Source: Salvia splendens (Eukaryota; Streptophyta; Magnoliopsida; Lamiales; Lamiaceae). From it: a stretch of DNA of 64,000 nucleotides. Each line of letters opens with the position of its first letter. Within the stretch, counting starts at the first letter, position 1. The notes under the pieces were generated by a model. That model did not search any database, was not told the DNA's origin, and saw nothing but the letters and a program-made list of their open reading frames with translations. The stretch spans positions 7,900,062 through 7,964,061 of the forward strand of contig NC_056051.1 in the NCBI RefSeq assembly GCF_004379255.2, read 5' to 3'. The position numbers were made by a program, and so were the translations under genes. Positions 34,399-45,873 of this stretch are shown one piece after another.

Positions 34399-37235
34399 AT
34401 GGAGGGTTGGAGTACAAGGCGAGAACAGGTGGATAAGGGGAGGGTCGGAGTCCGGTGCCGGCGCGGGGGCTTGGCCCTATGTGGTTTCGTTCGCGACCTT
34501 ATTGAACTGGTCGGCCGACGAGCCTTGTCGCCGGAACGATATAGCAGATCTCTCCATTACCGACCTCGAGATTCGTCTGCAGGTCTAGATATTTTGTGTT
34601 AGATTGATGAAAAGTGGAATTGTATTTAGAGTTAGCTCTTATAATTCTTTGTTTAGCTTTCTATGCGAGAATGCATCATTTGAACACCATTGCAGTTTGC
34701 TTAAGATCATTACACTTATAATAATCTTGAGGATATTTATAAAGGTTTACTGAGATTCATCATTGACTGGATGTTTAACTTTATATGATCAAATAAGACC
34801 TAGTCGATATAGTGTATGATAGAAACTTCTCGGACCTGGATTCTACTCTAAAACTTTAATGTACTGTCAATGAATTCTTGGAATCCTGGTCTAGTATGAA
34901 ATTTTTGGATGTTGATGAAATATGAAGTCATAGTGTATTAGTGTGTTACCAGCTAGAATTTTAAGTTTCATCTAATATTTTTACTAACAGATCCTAATGA
35001 CTTTCACTAAATTCTGTTGTGTCTATCTGTTGACTCATTGCCCGTCTTCTTAACAGCTCAAAAATTTTCATCGGTGGTATCAAACTCCATGGCTCATACT
35101 CAGTATTTAAAAACACAGGTTAGTTTTCCATGCATGGAATGCAAAACTCTACTCCATTTGCGTATATTCAGATGTCAAACAGTTGGAATTTTGTTTTTTA
35201 TCCAATAGATATGATACATAATATAGGTGTTTGATATAATTAAGGTAAAAAAACGCTAGATCCCAATGTAGCTAGACTTATTGACTCAGTTGCCCAAGAA
35301 ATTTGAAGGTCATGGATATACCATCTTTTTAAGTATAAAAGAGCAAATCTGATAGAGGTAAGCATAGCTAAATACCATACCACAGCCACACTGCAAAAGT
35401 TTCTACAGAAAACACAACCTAATCTAGCTTAGAAATGCTTATTAATAACCTACTCCTGTCAGGCCCTTGCCAAATACATAAACCCACAATTAACAAAATA
35501 AGAAATAATAACAAAACACTTGTGCCTCATATAAAGTTATAAACCTGTTATCCAGGTGCATCTCTATCAAAATCTAAGGTGCATGAGTTTTTTTGGATTT
35601 TCTGCAAGTCTCTATTTCTACAAATTCATTGTTAACCTAGGTCCTTAGTTCCTTACAGAAAATGCAAGTGTATCTGTGCTTTCTACTTGATGAGCTTGCG
35701 ACTTAAAAGCATGTGTATTTGCTTTTAATAGCTTTAACCGACTTTGGGGAAGAAAAAAGACAATGAACATTTAGAGAATTAGCGACTTTCAGTTCTTCCG
35801 TTTCTTGACTGAGGGGGGGAAATAGTTGCAATGAAGAACATTTAGAGAACTAGCAACTTCATTCAGTTTTTCTGTTTTCTTCTTCTTGATTAACACAATT
35901 ATTTAAATTGGATGGTGCTATTCTTATTATTTTGTCTCACTCATGCAGATGATGATTCTCTCTTAGTATTATCTTTTGATGCTAACATGTAACTTGATGT
36001 ATTTGCTTTGTTTTTCCCCTCATTTTTGTTGTATCTCCTGCTTATATGTGAGTAGCTTTAACCTGTTTGTCTTCTTCTTCTGTATTCAGAGCCACGCATC
36101 GTTTTGCACATCTGCAGCCAAACTCGACTCAGAGGAAGGCGATGAAGAACCACAAAGGTTATTCTTGTGTAACTTTTCAATTTTTTTCCCTTTAAGATAA
36201 GGAAGTCATGTCCCAGGGAGTGAGTCATGGTGACATGGTGCTGAAGGTTTATCTACATTTTGTTAGAGAGAGAGAGAGGCAAAGAAGCAGTTATCTAATA
36301 AGGGAAAAATTCTGTGTGAGAGGAAAAAGTTACTCCCATGCACGCACTAATACATCATCCAAATGAGTCTTAGTCTTACCCTTTAGATTTTTATAAGGGA
36401 GAAAAGCATACTTAGAGTAAAGGCAAAGTATACTGAACACTATATTATCATTTCGCTTGAGACTATAATATTCGTTGAAACAGCAAAGAACCTGACTTCA
36501 GAACTGGTGACTTACTAGGCAAAAACTCTTAACTTGGAGAAGTTATCAGAGGTCAAAAGTTGGCACGTGATTTATTTTTTATAGTAACTATTATCTGATG
36601 CATTTGTGTGGACTCTTGCAGAATAAATGTAACTTTTGTGGACAAAGACGGAGAGGAGAAGCATATCAGTGTCCCTGAGGGGTTTTCAATGCTAGAAGCT
36701 GCTCATGACAATGATATAGATCTTGAAGGTGAATTTGCAAGTTGTTTCTGTTCTGCATCGCAAGTTGTGAACTAGCAATAGTTGATAGGTTATGTTTACA
36801 TCCTAATATTTTCTAAGTGATTAAGTTTACATCTCATCAATTGATTGCAGGAGCATGTGAGGGTACAATGGCTTGTTCCACTTGCCATGTTATCGTCATG
36901 GTAAGCTAACTCCAGAAATGCCCAGTTATCTCATAACACACAGTGATACAGCTAAAGTTCAGATGTTTATCCACTTATCCAAATAACTTTTGTTGTATTT
37001 GGCAGGATGAAGACCAATATAATAAATTACCAGATCCAGTTGATGAGGAATTGGACATGTTAGATCTTGCATTTGGCCTCACAAAAACGTAGGTCGTTTG
37101 CTTGATGCTGATCATATTCTTTTCTGGAAGCTTATACGCATGATGTTTTTCCTCAGGTCTCGCCTAGGCTGTCAAGTAATTGCAAAACGCGAACTTGATG
37201 GACTTCGTCTAGCACTTCCGTCAGCTACTTCATGA
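34399..37235 (+). CDS. MFDX: Mitochondrial adrenodoxin-like 2Fe-2S ferredoxin
   Basis: Seven exons, all GT-AG and in phase: 34399-34582, 35057-35118, 36090-36157, 36622-36728, 36851-36900, 37006-37088, 37157-37235, encoding 210 residues. The arginine-rich first 100 residues look like a mitochondrial presequence. The 2Fe-2S domain starts at INVTFVDKDGEEKHISVPEG; cysteines 143, 149 and 152 in GACEGTMACSTC and 190 in RLGCQV give the CX5CX2CX37C spacing of adrenodoxin-type ferredoxins. ELDMLDLAFGL is the conserved partner-binding acidic helix. The protein passes electrons from an adrenodoxin reductase in the matrix, for iron-sulfur cluster assembly and biotin synthesis. The start is supported by codon phase: exon 1 ends one base into a codon, and exon 2 completes it. 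A MITE and a hexanucleotide repeat lie just upstream. Confidence 0.92.
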
Positions 37236-37678
37236 TCATGTAGGTACCCCAGCGTCCTTGAGCCATCTGTAAGTAAAGTTCTATACGGATGATGAAAGAA
37301 GTCGGGAGCATATTTTTCGCAGTTGTGATTCTCTAAGGAGAAGGATTTTTTTTTTCACTCGTTTAAAACCATGAGTCAATACTCTGTTGGTTTTGTGGCG
37401 TTTTGGATAATAGGAACTCAGGATTGCCTAATATTCTTCAATTTTTGTAGTTAGGGATTCCAATAGTCTAGTAAGCCATTTATTTCGTAGTGCTGTATAA
37501 TTGTTATTATCACTGTAGCTGTGTAGCATGATTCGAGTAATTGATTTACGTTATGTGCTATCCTTATTATTGTTTTTATAATTAAAAAATTAAGTTGATA
37601 GCATGAAGAAATTATTTTTAAAAAATATTCATTTTGTTTTCGTTTTTCCGATCAGACCCAAATTACTAGATCAGATAA
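37236..37678. other. 3' flank of ferredoxin gene
   Basis: AT-rich, including the likely 3' UTR and polyadenylation region. No other feature was seen before the MuDR-like insertion. Confidence 0.5.
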
Positions 37679-38122
37679 TTAATGCTAGGGATAACTGCCT
37701 TAAAAGTCATGAACTTTGCCTGAATTTCGGCTTTTCCCACGAGCTTTAAAGTTGGCGTATAAAGTCACGAACTTTGCATTTTGTCTGGTATTTCCCACGA
37801 CGGTAATTCTGGTGAAAGAGCGAGCTGACGTGTCGGATTTAATTGACGTGGCGCCTGACATGGTCAATAATTGTTGACTGTGTAATTAAATAAAAAAATA
37901 AATTTAATAAAAAAATACAAAAATAAAAACCCCCCTCAAATTCGTCCCCCAAGTCACCCCACCCCCAAATCACCCCACAAATTCGTCCCTAAATCAATCC
38001 ACAAATCGCGTAACCTAACCTAATCGACAAGCTGCAACGACGACGACGAGAGAGCGAGCGACGACGGCCTAATCGACGACGACGAGTCTATTGGCTTACC
38101 TGCAACAGCGACAGACGGCGAC

Positions 38123-41100
38123 ATGAAGATGTGGCCGGGTTTCTGGCCAGACAATCCGAATCCGAACAAACCTTTCCTGCTTCGGATTTACCATGGTGGG
38201 CATTTCATTCCTGATAGGAGGATTTGTGAGAAATACGTAGGTGGGGAAATGTGGGAAGGTAGTGGTTTTGAACCAGATAGATTTGGTTACTTCGACCTAG
38301 TCGATGAACTGAATAAGCTAGGGTTTGATAGCTGGGATAGGCTATGCTTCAAGAGAAAATGGGGAATGAAGTTTATTAACATCACGGGTGATGCAGAGGT
38401 GATGTTAATGTTGAAGTTCCTGACCACAGTGAAGCATCAAATATGTGATGTGTATATTGTGGGTGGGAAGAAGGGTGGCCTAGAGCACATTGTTGAAGAT
38501 GAAGCTGTAAGGAGTCGAGTGGTTGAGTCGGAGTTAGTAGAAAGGAGTAATGATGAGTCTATGAATAAGAGTATGACTACTAGAAGGGGTAGAAAGGAGA
38601 CAACTTCAACGGGTGGCAAGTTGAAGTCAGTTTCTACCAAAGATGTTATAGAGAAGAGTGTTGAAAGTAGTATTAAGAAGAGATTGTTCCAGTCTAGTAT
38701 GAGGTCAGTGGTTGAAACTATGGGTGAGGGGGTGGGAGATAGGAATTGTGATGCTGATGAAGTTGGAAAGAGTGTGGGTGAGGATGTGGGTAAGATGGAT
38801 CATATAGCTAAAGACAAGGGTAAGAGTGTTGTTGAGGATGAGGCATATAGGAACTCTGATGCTGATGTCTTGGGGGATGATGTGGGAGGTAAGGACAATG
38901 ATGCTGAGAATTTGGGGGTTGTAAATGAAGCTGTGGGAATGAGAGACAGAATTGATGAGAGTGTAGGAGATAAGGCTGATAACAGTATGGCAGTGGGGGT
39001 GGGATATGATAGTGAGGAGGATGAGAGTTATATACCATCATCTGAGGAAGAGGAGACTGATGATGACATGGAGGCTGGGGAGTTAGTGTATGAGGATGAG
39101 GAATACACACAGGGGAGGAAGAAGACAAAAGAAAAGAAAGAAACAGAGTTTGTGGTTACTGATGAAATCTTCTATGGCCTAGTCAGTGGAGGGCAAAAAA
39201 ATGCCTATGTGTCTGAGGACGACAATTCTAAAGAAGGTGACATATACTCCAGTTCAACTGATTCTCAAGATGAAGGGAGAAGAAGGCTGGAAAGGCATGG
39301 GAAAGTGATGTATGATCCACGGTGTGATCATAAAAATTTGACATTGTGCCTTGAAATGAGCTTTATTGATGGTTTTCAAGCAAGGGATGCTCTAACAGAC
39401 AATGCAGTGGAGAATGAGTGGGAGATTCACTTCAAAAGAGCAAGTGCGAAGGCATTTGAGGCAGCTTGCAAGAGTCCTTGCAAGTAGTTCTGTTCTGGGA
39501 GCCTAGTGAAGATGAATGGTTCTGTAGTAATTAAGAAACTTGAACCAGAGCACACATGTCTTAGGGCTATGAGAAACAAGATTGTGACCTCAAACTGGAT
39601 TGCTAGAAAATACTTGCATGTGTTTAGAATCCGGCCAGAGTTCAGCTGTAAGGAGTTGGGGAAGGACTTGATGCAACCGTTTGCCTTTGATGCAACCAAA
39701 TGGAGGTTATACCACTCCAAGAGAAAAGCAATTGACATGCTGAGGGGAACGGTGGAAGCTCATTATGCAAAGATGAGGAGCTATGTTCTGGAGTTGAGTA
39801 AAGCTGACAGAGAAGGGATGTTCGAACTACATGTCGATGTAGGTGCTGTTTTCAAGGCTTTGTACATTGGTTTTAGTGGCCTGAGAAAGGGATTCAAGGA
39901 GGGATGTAGACCTGTAATTGGGCTAGATGGGGCATTCCTCAAGACATATCTTGGTGGGATATTGCTCACCGCCGTAGGGACTGATGGAAACAATCAAATG
40001 TACCCCATTGCTTGGGCTGTGGTTGAGGCTGAAAATGAAGTATGCTGGACTTGGTTTATTAAAATTTTGAGTGAGGATTTGACACTGGGTGAGGGAGTAG
40101 GCATTACACTTATCAGTGATCAGCAAAAGGTATTCACTATACTCACTTATCTGTTATGCAGTCAATTTTGTGCTTTGTTGTGGGCTTTGTTATGTTGTCA
40201 CTGACAATGTTGCTTGATAAGGCCTGGAAAATGCAGTACAGAGACTACTTCCATTGGCTGAGCATAGAAACTGTGCAAGACATATCTATGCAAATTGGAA
40301 AAAAACTCACAAAGGTCCACTTTTGAAACAACACTTCTGGAAACTTGTTAGAAACACTTACATGGAAGAGTATGAGATTGCTTGCAGAGAACTCGAGAAG
40401 GAAGATGGACAGGCATATGCAGACTTAAAAGACAAAAACCCAAGCAAATTCTGTAAGGCTTTTCTAACACCTTTCAACTGCTCTGATGCCATTCTGAACA
40501 ATGTGTGTGAGTGTTTCAATGCCTATATTCTGGAGGCTAGGAGTAAACATGTGTTAGACATGCTAGATGAAATGAGAACCAAGCTGATGGAGAGACTTTA
40601 CAGAAAAAGTGTAAGACATAAAGAGTGCCGGGGTAAATTCAAATGTGTGTCCAAAGGTGAGGAAGAAAATTGAAGCTATGGTCTATGAGAGTAGAAACTG
40701 TACTACCATTCCTGCAGTTGGTGGTAACTTTGAAGTTAGTCACTTTGAAGATAGGTTTGTGGTGACTCCTTCATTAAGGAAGTGTCGGTGTAGGAAATGG
40801 GATTTGACTGGCATCCCTTGTATCCATGCATGCACTGCTATACACTTCCTCAAGCAGACTGTAGATGATTATGTCCACGAATACTACTCCTTGAGCAAGT
40901 ACACATCTGCCTATGGATATGGATTGCCAGCATTAAATGGGGAGAAGCTCTGGCCTCAAGCTGAGGGGTACCCGGTTGTACCTCCACCTGTGAAGAAGAT
41001 GCCGGGTAGGCCCAAGAAGGTGCGAAGGAGGGACCCATTCGAGAAGGATCCTGGCAGACCTAATAGAATGAGGAAAATTTGTGTGATGACATGCCAGAAG

Positions 41101-41422
41101 TGTTTACAAGAAGGCCACAACTCCAGGACTTGCAAAAACGAGCCAGTTGAGGTTCTGCCAAAGCCAAAGGTAATACACTATAATTGTAATCAATGTATGC
41201 TCACAATTTTTATTCTGTTCCAATTTTTACTAACATTGCAAATTACACACCATATAGGCCAAAATGGGAAGGCCTCGGAAGACACCGTCCAATGCAGAAG
41301 GTGGTACCATCGCAATAAGAGGGAGGGCTTTAAGCAGGGGAGGTCGCGGAGGCCGTGGAGGACGCCGTGGAGTTGTGGATGGCTCAATCCCCACGCAACA
41401 AAGCAACACCAACAATGGTTGA
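38123..41422 (+). pseudogene. MuDR-like transposase with PB1-like N-terminus
   Basis: The first frame (38123-39487) has the PB1-like plant MuDR amino-terminal domain (FLLRIYHGGHFIPD, YFDLVDELNKLGFDSWDRLC) and a long acidic linker, then DPRCDHKNLTLCLEMSFIDG. An in-frame TAG at 39485-39487 interrupts CKSPCK-FCSGS; a related copy at 45126 has Trp there. The same frame continues with the MULE transposase core: GLDGAFLKTYLGG (first Asp) and LISDQQK (second Asp), then an intron from 40130. The next exon resumes at GLENAVQRLL with its acceptor one base out of phase, and CFNAYILEAR supplies the Glu. A frameshift occurs near 40645. A SWIM zinc finger (CRCRKWDLTGIPCIHAC) and a zinc knuckle (CQKCLQEGHNSRTC) follow. 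A last exon is glycine-arginine-rich and stops at 41420-41422. At least three lesions make it non-functional. Confidence 0.88.
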
Positions 41423-41819
41423 CCGATGGTTTTAGTAGTTGAATTTGGAAGAAAGTAATGTATGTCGCCTGAAACAGTAGTTGTATTTGGATGAATACTA
41501 TGGGCTTTTTGGACACCAAACTATTATGTGTACACCGTGTGTGTTATTTTGAGGCAGGATAATATTATGTTTTTACCATGTGTTCCATCCATTACAAGTT
41601 CCTAATGCCTATAGCATCACATTTGTCATTGATTACAGAAAATAACATATTAGTTGTTGTAGTAGTAGTAGTAGTAGAACAGTTTGAGCAACATACTCAC
41701 TGCGCAAAATAACTCAATGCATTCATAGGGAAAAACCACTACAATATTCCTGGTTCCGTAGTGTATTACACTTGAGTTCAACTTGCATATACTATTACAT
41801 TGGAGTTCTATTAGTTAAG

Positions 41820-42233
41820 CTACGACAATAGCCAAATGGCGATACATAAAATGCAAATGACAACCTTTAGGTTCCGGTTTTGACGATGCAAATCTGCGAC
41901 AACGCCTTGGAGTGCTTCAACTTTAGCGGTTTTGGAACGGAGGCTCTCGTCAAGTGCATCTTGCTTAGCAACTCTATCTCTCAATGCTTTTTGCACATTG
42001 TCCCTATCAATCTTCAATTTTTTGAAGAAGTACTCTTGATTCGGTGACAATGATGGATCAATCCAACAAAAGAATTTGCAGTCGTCCTCCTTCCAAACTC
42101 GGCAACGATAGAAGCGTCATCCGGGATTGGCATCCGTATTGGATGTCACCACATCAGCTTCAAGGCCGTGATCACAGACCACTGCCTCAAACCTCGGCCA
42201 CGTTCTGCTCGAGTGCTGGGAAGAAGTAGACAT
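41820..42233 (-). pseudogene. MULE accessory ORF: GRF zinc finger, coiled coil, membrane anchor
   Basis: ATG at 42231-42233 opens MSTSSQHSSRTWPRF. A GRF-type zinc finger follows, with the conserved block ANPG-RFYRCRVW and KFFCWIDPS; the expected Arg codon in the middle is TGA (42117-42119), an in-frame stop. Beyond it the frame runs to 41820: a coiled coil (FFKKLKIDRDNVQKALRDRV, KTAKVEALQGVVADLHRQNR) and a final hydrophobic helix (VVICILCIAIWLL). Short GRF-finger proteins with a terminal membrane helix are common in plant genomes, often annotated as uncharacterised. Its position inside the TIRs, convergent with the transposase, places it as the second gene of this element; a role comparable to mudrB is speculation. 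Confidence 0.7.
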
Positions 42234-43024
42234 CCTGCATTTGAACATTTGAACAATCAAACCTCATTTGAACATTTGAACAATCAAACCAGTCCAGACT
42301 CCCTCAAGCAGAATGTGGATGAAACATCATGCAGAACCCTAAAACCAATACAACTCTAAATTAGACAATCAACATTCGAGAATTCAACAGTCATGAACTC
42401 TAAATACCCTTTGCCAATTGCACAATCGAAATCGCTCAAACTGACCACAATTCGGGCACCACAAAATCGCAGACTCAAAATTGAGTCCAAAATAGGTAAT
42501 ACAAGCAAACCCTAAAATTGAAACCTAAATCGACCCCTAAACCCAACGAAATCAATCGCATGTTCAACGAAAAGAACGAACCCTAATATTGCCCCATAAA
42601 TCGAACCCTAAGATGAAGCTATGGTCTTACCTTGTTACGGGATTTCACGGACAATCGGGATTGCAGCAGTTTCGTAGGATGAATCGCGATTTGATTCTGA
42701 GAATCAATAATGGTTGGGAGTGGATGAATCGCGAGAGGAAGGATGAGTGTTGGATTTGGGGGTGAATTATAGTTTCATATGGATAAACGTCGTTTTATCC
42801 ATAAGAAACGACGTCGTTTTGAGTTTTTCCGATGCCTGACACGTCGGAATTCAGGCATGCCACATAGGATTTTAAATTGCCGAAAAACACAGGGTCGGGT
42901 CGGGTTGGGAAATACCAGACAAAATGCAAAGTTCGTGACTTTATACGCCAACTTTAAAGCTCGTAGGAAAAACCGGAATTCGAGCAAAGTTCATGACTTT
43001 TAAGGCAGTTATCCCTTAATACTA

Positions 43025-43255
43025 CTACTATCACTTTTTTTAGACTTCAGTTTTGCTTTATTTGCACAAGAAAGACAAAAGATTGAAAACTTTGGTAGCT
43101 CATTTTTATCTGAAAAGAAAATTCTATTTTTTTCGATTTCAGTTGGATAATTTTCTAAGCAGGACTTAACGGCTCGACCGGTTTATCATATTGTAAACTA
43201 AAAAGAAGATTGAGCATAAAGGAAATGGAGTAGATATTATCATAGCATAAAAAAA
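43025..43255. other. Spacer between two Mutator-type elements
   Basis: Short AT-rich stretch. I see no gene or repeat. Confidence 0.4.
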
Positions 43256-44105
43256 GGGTTTTTGGCTTTTAAAACTAAAAAATTTCCCCGAATTCCGGTT
43301 TTTCCTATGAACTATGAGATTGATTTTTAAAACCAAAACTTTCAGGTCGTTAGGTTTATCCCCCGGCGGGTCAACGGCCAAACCCGGGTGCCTACGTGTC
43401 AATTTTAATCTTATTTGTCATTAAAAGTGATTACTTAGATCTTATTTGGCAGAATACTACATACAATCACAATTGTTATTTTTTGCAAATGACAACTTTT
43501 ATTTAAACAAAACACAACTTTTATTCACACACCCAACACACAAATTCCTCAAAAACCGACAAACATAAAGTTAGGGATTTTTCTTCTTCTTCACTTTCCT
43601 CTCATATATTTGGGGATTTTCGTCCGCTAAAGGTCCGATTATTCGATTCGCGAGGAAGGCGTGTGCGCAGGGAGTGGTGATTTCCTTGTTAATCGTGGAT
43701 TCTCGAAGTAGGTGGAAGTTGGTCAGGTTTTTTTACTCGTGTGGTCCCAATTGTCGGCATGTCGCACATGTGCGGTCTTTTTCGACACTGTCCCCACTTT
43801 CCTTTAAACAATTGAAATTATTCTGTGTTTATCGGATGTCTCAGTCCCCACTTGGTTAGCATGTGACCAGAATTTATTGTGTATGGTTTTATATAGTGTT
43901 TCTTTTTAAAACAAGACCAAAAAAATTATTTCTTTAGGGTTTTTTGTCTGGTTTTTGTGCGTTAGGGTTTTATCTAGGGTTTTTTGTGCATTTGGGTTGT
44001 CTAGGGTTTTGGGTTGTGCGTTGTGCAAATATTGTTCTGATTTTGTGCAGTTGGAAATGAATATATATTGTTTAGCATTGACTTTGGTGATTTTGCCTCT
44101 TTGCA

Positions 44106-45589
44106 GGGATGATTTTAGTATACAATTCCATCATGGTGGAAATCTGGTGCAAGATGGATCGTTGGAGGTATATATTGGTGGGGTTGAAACACAAAAATCC
44201 CACTTTGATTTTTTCGATTTGATTGATGAGATTAAGCAGTTGAGTTATGCTAAGTGGAGTAGGGTTGCATTTAAGGTGCCAAAGGGTATGAAAATGATAG
44301 ACATAAAGGATGACAAGGATGTCATGGTCATGCTGTCATATCTTCAATTAAGAATATGTGTACTGCATGTGTATGTTGTTGGTGGAGAGCTTGGTGAACC
44401 ACAAGTTGAAGAAGCTGAGGGCAGTGTTGGAGGAAAAGAAGCTGATGGATTTTTCTCGAAGAAATAGATGAGGCTGATGGAGACTATGATGGAGGTGATG
44501 AGGATGATTCAGAGGGACAAGATGAGTCTGAGGGAGAGGATGATGGGCATGACATGGAGAATGGAAAGGAAGGGGGGCCTGGCTTGGGGAAGGGAGAGGA
44601 AGAGGAAGAGGAAGAGGGAGAGGGGGATAAAGAGTATGATGAATGGGATGAGTTTGATGATGGGAGCTACATTCCATCTACTGACAGAGAAGAAGACACA
44701 GATTACTCCAGCTTGATGGATTTATCTCAGATGATGATGAATATATCCAATCAAGAGACAAATTTAAGAAATCAAATTTGTGGGTCATAACTGATGATCT
44801 CTTTAATGGTATTGTTCCAAGTGCTGGAGGCAACAAAACTACATATGGATGTGGTGATTCAGGTTATGTAGATTCTGATGGGGATATTGTCTCTGATTCT
44901 ACTGATGAGGAGGATGATCATTCAAGGATTAGAGAAAGATATCGGAGGCGTGTGTATGATCCTAGGTGTGACCACAAGACATTGAAAGTTACACCTGGGA
45001 TGAGATTTCTGGATGAATTCCAAGTTAGGGATGCCTTGACCAATAATGTTGAAAATGGTTGGGAAACACGCTTTAAACGAGCTAGTAAGACCTAAGTGGA
45101 AGCTAAATGTAAGAAACCGTGCAAGTGGATGTGCTATGGGAGTTTCAATAGCATTGTTGGTGCATTTCTACTGTCAAGAGTGGAGTATGAACATACTTGC
45201 TCTAGGAACATGAGAAATAAGATAGTTTCAGCAAATTGGATTGCAAGGAGGTATTTGAACATGTTTAGGCTTAAGCCTGACACAACTGTGAAGGAGCTCA
45301 GGGCAGACTTGGTGTAGAGGTTTGCACATAATGCATCAAAGTGGAAGTTGTACAATGCTAAGAGGAAGATTATTGAGTTGCTGACAGGATCGGTTGAAGA
45401 GCATTATGCAAAGCTTATGAGTTATGTTCTTGAGTTGCTGACAAGATCGGTTGAAGAGCATTATGCAAAGCTTATGAGTTATGTTCTTGAGTTGATGAGG
45501 ATAGACAAAGAAGGAAGATTTGAGATTGATGTTGGCATTCGGTCTGTGTTCAAGGGTATTTACATAGGGTTCAGTGGGATAATATTTGG
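44106..45589 (+). pseudogene. MuDR-like transposase, N-terminal part only
   Basis: After a likely intron acceptor at 44105, the frame reads DDFSIQFHHGGNLVQDG, FFDLIDEIKQLSYAKWSRVA and VLHVYVVGGELGEP, the PB1-like domain of plant MuDR proteins. A stop at 44465-44467 and frame changes in the acidic linker follow. RRVYDPRCDHKTLKVTPGMR, CKKPCKWMCYGSFNS and NWIARRYLNMFRLKPDTTV continue the amino-terminal transposase region, with stops at 45093-45095 and 45315-45317. A 57-bp in-frame duplication is present at 45375-45488. The sequence ends at YIGFSGIIFGDRR, just where the first catalytic Asp would be expected. It cannot be functional. Confidence 0.8.
45375..45488. repeat. 57-bp exact-length tandem duplication
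   Basis: Two copies (45375-45431, 45432-45488) differ at one base. Each encodes 19 residues beginning ELLTGSVEEHYAKLMSYVL or the T-to-R variant, so the reading frame is kept. Confidence 0.95.
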
Positions 45590-45873
45590 GGACAGAAGGA
45601 GTATTATATTTGACTCGAAAAAGACTAGTCATATTTTTAAATACATTTTTAGAAGTAATTAATGTCCAAATTGCTAAATAAAATAATACAGCAATTATCT
45701 TTTTGAAATTTCCCGATAAATTGATGGCCCGATGTAAATAACATATGGCCCGAATACTAAAAGCCCGGCCCATTTATTCTATATCAATTTCAATTTGCAT
45801 TTTCTTTCATTAGGGCTTCGTCTCCTCCCAATTTTTCTTGTGAAAAATCAAAATTTTCTGGTGGGAGTCTCCG

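Larger units (their letters stand above)
37688..43015. mobile_element. MuDR-like element, full length, inactive
   Basis: The left end 'gggataactgccttaaaagt' pairs with the reverse complement of the right end, and pairing continues through 'aaagttggcgtataaagtca' and 'tgacgtgtcgg' or a variant, giving TIRs of about 150 bp. Nine-base target duplications flank it: 'ttaatgcta' at 37679-37687 and 'ttaatacta' at 43016-43024 (8 of 9). It carries a mudrA-type transposase on the plus strand and a GRF zinc-finger ORF on the minus strand, converging on the middle-right of the element. Both ORFs carry disabling changes. It lies about 450 bp downstream of the ferredoxin gene. Confidence 0.92.
43256..45589 (+). 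mobile_element. Truncated MuDR-like element
   Basis: The left flank resembles the left terminal region of the neighbouring full element in wording (gaattccggtttttcc, then a 'cctacgtgtca' block), but the right terminus is absent. Coding homology stops abruptly near 45586, before the DDE catalytic core, and is followed directly by the CBP20 promoter region. The left border is approximate. It is a relative, not a recent duplicate, of the 37688-43015 element, since the proteins have diverged. Confidence 0.65.
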
